In this document: piece after piece, positions 6,495 through 6,787 of the stretch
How positions within the stretch are numbered: the first letter of the stretch is position 1
How the letters are laid out: each line of letters starts with the position of its first letter
Assembly (NCBI GenBank): GCA_017632755.1
Contig: JAGBQU010000335.1
Coordinates: 1 to 6,787, forward strand
Length of the DNA: 6,787 nucleotides
Reading direction: 5' to 3'
Origin: Lachnospiraceae bacterium
Lineage (GTDB): Bacteria > Bacillota_A > Clostridia > Lachnospirales > Lachnospiraceae
Notes under the pieces: model-generated
The model's input: only the letters and a program-made list of their open reading frames with translations
Told to the model about the DNA's origin: nothing
Database searches by the model: none
Program-made: the position numbers and the translations under genes

Positions 6495-6545
6495 AAAGGA
6501 CATATCACACCTGCCAGAATGACAGATGCGATATGTTCTCCTTTT
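6495..6545. terminator. Hairpin between convergent genes, candidate bidirectional terminator
   Basis: Bases 6500-6516 and 6520-6536 form a 17-bp stem with a 3-base loop in minus-strand RNA (14 Watson-Crick and three G-U pairs). The same three positions are A-C mismatches in plus-strand RNA. In plus-strand RNA the outer part can extend with AAAGG (6495-6499) against CCTTT (6540-6544), followed only by a short T-run (6542-6545). On the minus strand the stem is followed by CCTTT and then A-rich sequence. It starts 34 bases after the kinase stop and 37 bases after the minus-strand gene stop, a normal place for termination from both sides, but the U-tracts are weak. Confidence 0.5.
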
Positions 6546-6572
6546 CATCAGACAGATTACAGTTATTTCTGA

Positions 6573-6787
6573 TCAGTTTTTCCATCCCATCTCACGAAAT
6601 AAATATTCATTCATCCTAAATAATGCATAAAGCGGTAACGACCATACATGTGTCTCTCCATCCATATGATCCCCTACATTTTTTAGTGATGTCTTAATCG
6701 CCAGCTTAGGCTTATATCTGTTACAAAACAAGTGCAGACTCTTAGCTTTGGTATTATCAGCTGCCTTCACCTCAATAGGAATTAAAA
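6573..6787 (-). CDS. C-terminal fragment of a DUF4143-type ATP-binding protein (partial at right edge)
   Basis: The frame is open to the window edge, so only the last 70 or so residues are seen. The visible start LIPIEVKAADNTKAKSL, with KPKLAIKTSL and then WSLPLYALFRMNEYL, matches the end of AAA-type proteins carrying a C-terminal DUF4143 domain. In these a PD-(D/E)XK-like fold usually ends with an IPIEVKA strand; the ExK pair is visible here. The GTG at 6770 is internal to this frame and should not be taken as a start. The ATPase part lies outside the window. Such proteins are common, often multi-copy, in gut Clostridia and their role is not settled. It ends with TGA at 6573-6575, convergent with the histidine kinase. 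Confidence 0.72.
   Translation of the reverse strand, partial: LIPIEVKAADNTKAKSLHLFCNRYKPKLAIKTSLKNVGDHMDGETHVWSLPLYALFRMNEYLFREMGWKN

Noticed and set aside
6225..6572. Open frame of 115 codons on the plus strand overlapping the kinase end
   Set aside because: It is a shifted-frame shadow of the kinase ATP-binding domain that runs on into the intergenic hairpin region; it has no ribosome binding site or domain.

Overview
The window reads as ordinary chromosomal DNA of a Gram-positive Clostridia, most likely Lachnospiraceae. This is inferred from protein style (MutS2 with a C-terminal Smr domain, an OmpR-type regulator and HAMP kinase pair, an N-terminally anchored HtrA-like protein, a DUF4143-type protein), from strong GGAGG-type ribosome binding sites, and from a roughly balanced base composition. 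No 16S or other taxonomic marker is present, so the family assignment is tentative.

Layout from left to right. Bases 1 to about 236 hold the decayed remains of an IS transposase that runs off the left edge. Bases 313-1698 (minus strand) encode a membrane-anchored HtrA/DegP-like protein with a PDZ domain, in which all three catalytic triad positions appear to be lost. Bases 1699-1931 form a divergent control region. It has a good sigma-A-type promoter firing left, which almost abuts the HtrA-like ATG, and a weaker extended -10 promoter firing right. The right-facing promoter leads into a 130-nt leader packed with RNA hairpins. Bases 1932-6466 (plus strand) are a three-gene run: mutS2, an OmpR/PhoB-type response regulator and a HAMP sensor histidine kinase. 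The gaps are 14 and 27 bases, so it is probably one operon. Bases 6467-6572 hold a 17-bp hairpin between convergent genes. From 6573 to the right edge (minus strand) is the C-terminal end of a DUF4143-type ATP-binding protein.

How the parts may work together: MutS2 in Firmicutes has been linked to ribosome-collision rescue and to DNA recombination control. The two-component system senses an extracytoplasmic cue. The divergent HtrA-like protein sits in the membrane with its pseudo-protease and PDZ domains outside. A shared role in envelope or translation stress is only a suggestion from gene order.

I do not see a CRISPR array, a defence island, an RNA gene or an obviously new multi-gene system. 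The best leads are the triad-less HtrA protein, the structured mutS2 leader (a 19-bp stem whose only non-Watson-Crick pairs are G-U in the mutS2-sense RNA, then small hairpins over the ribosome binding site), and the altered nuclease motif in the Smr domain.
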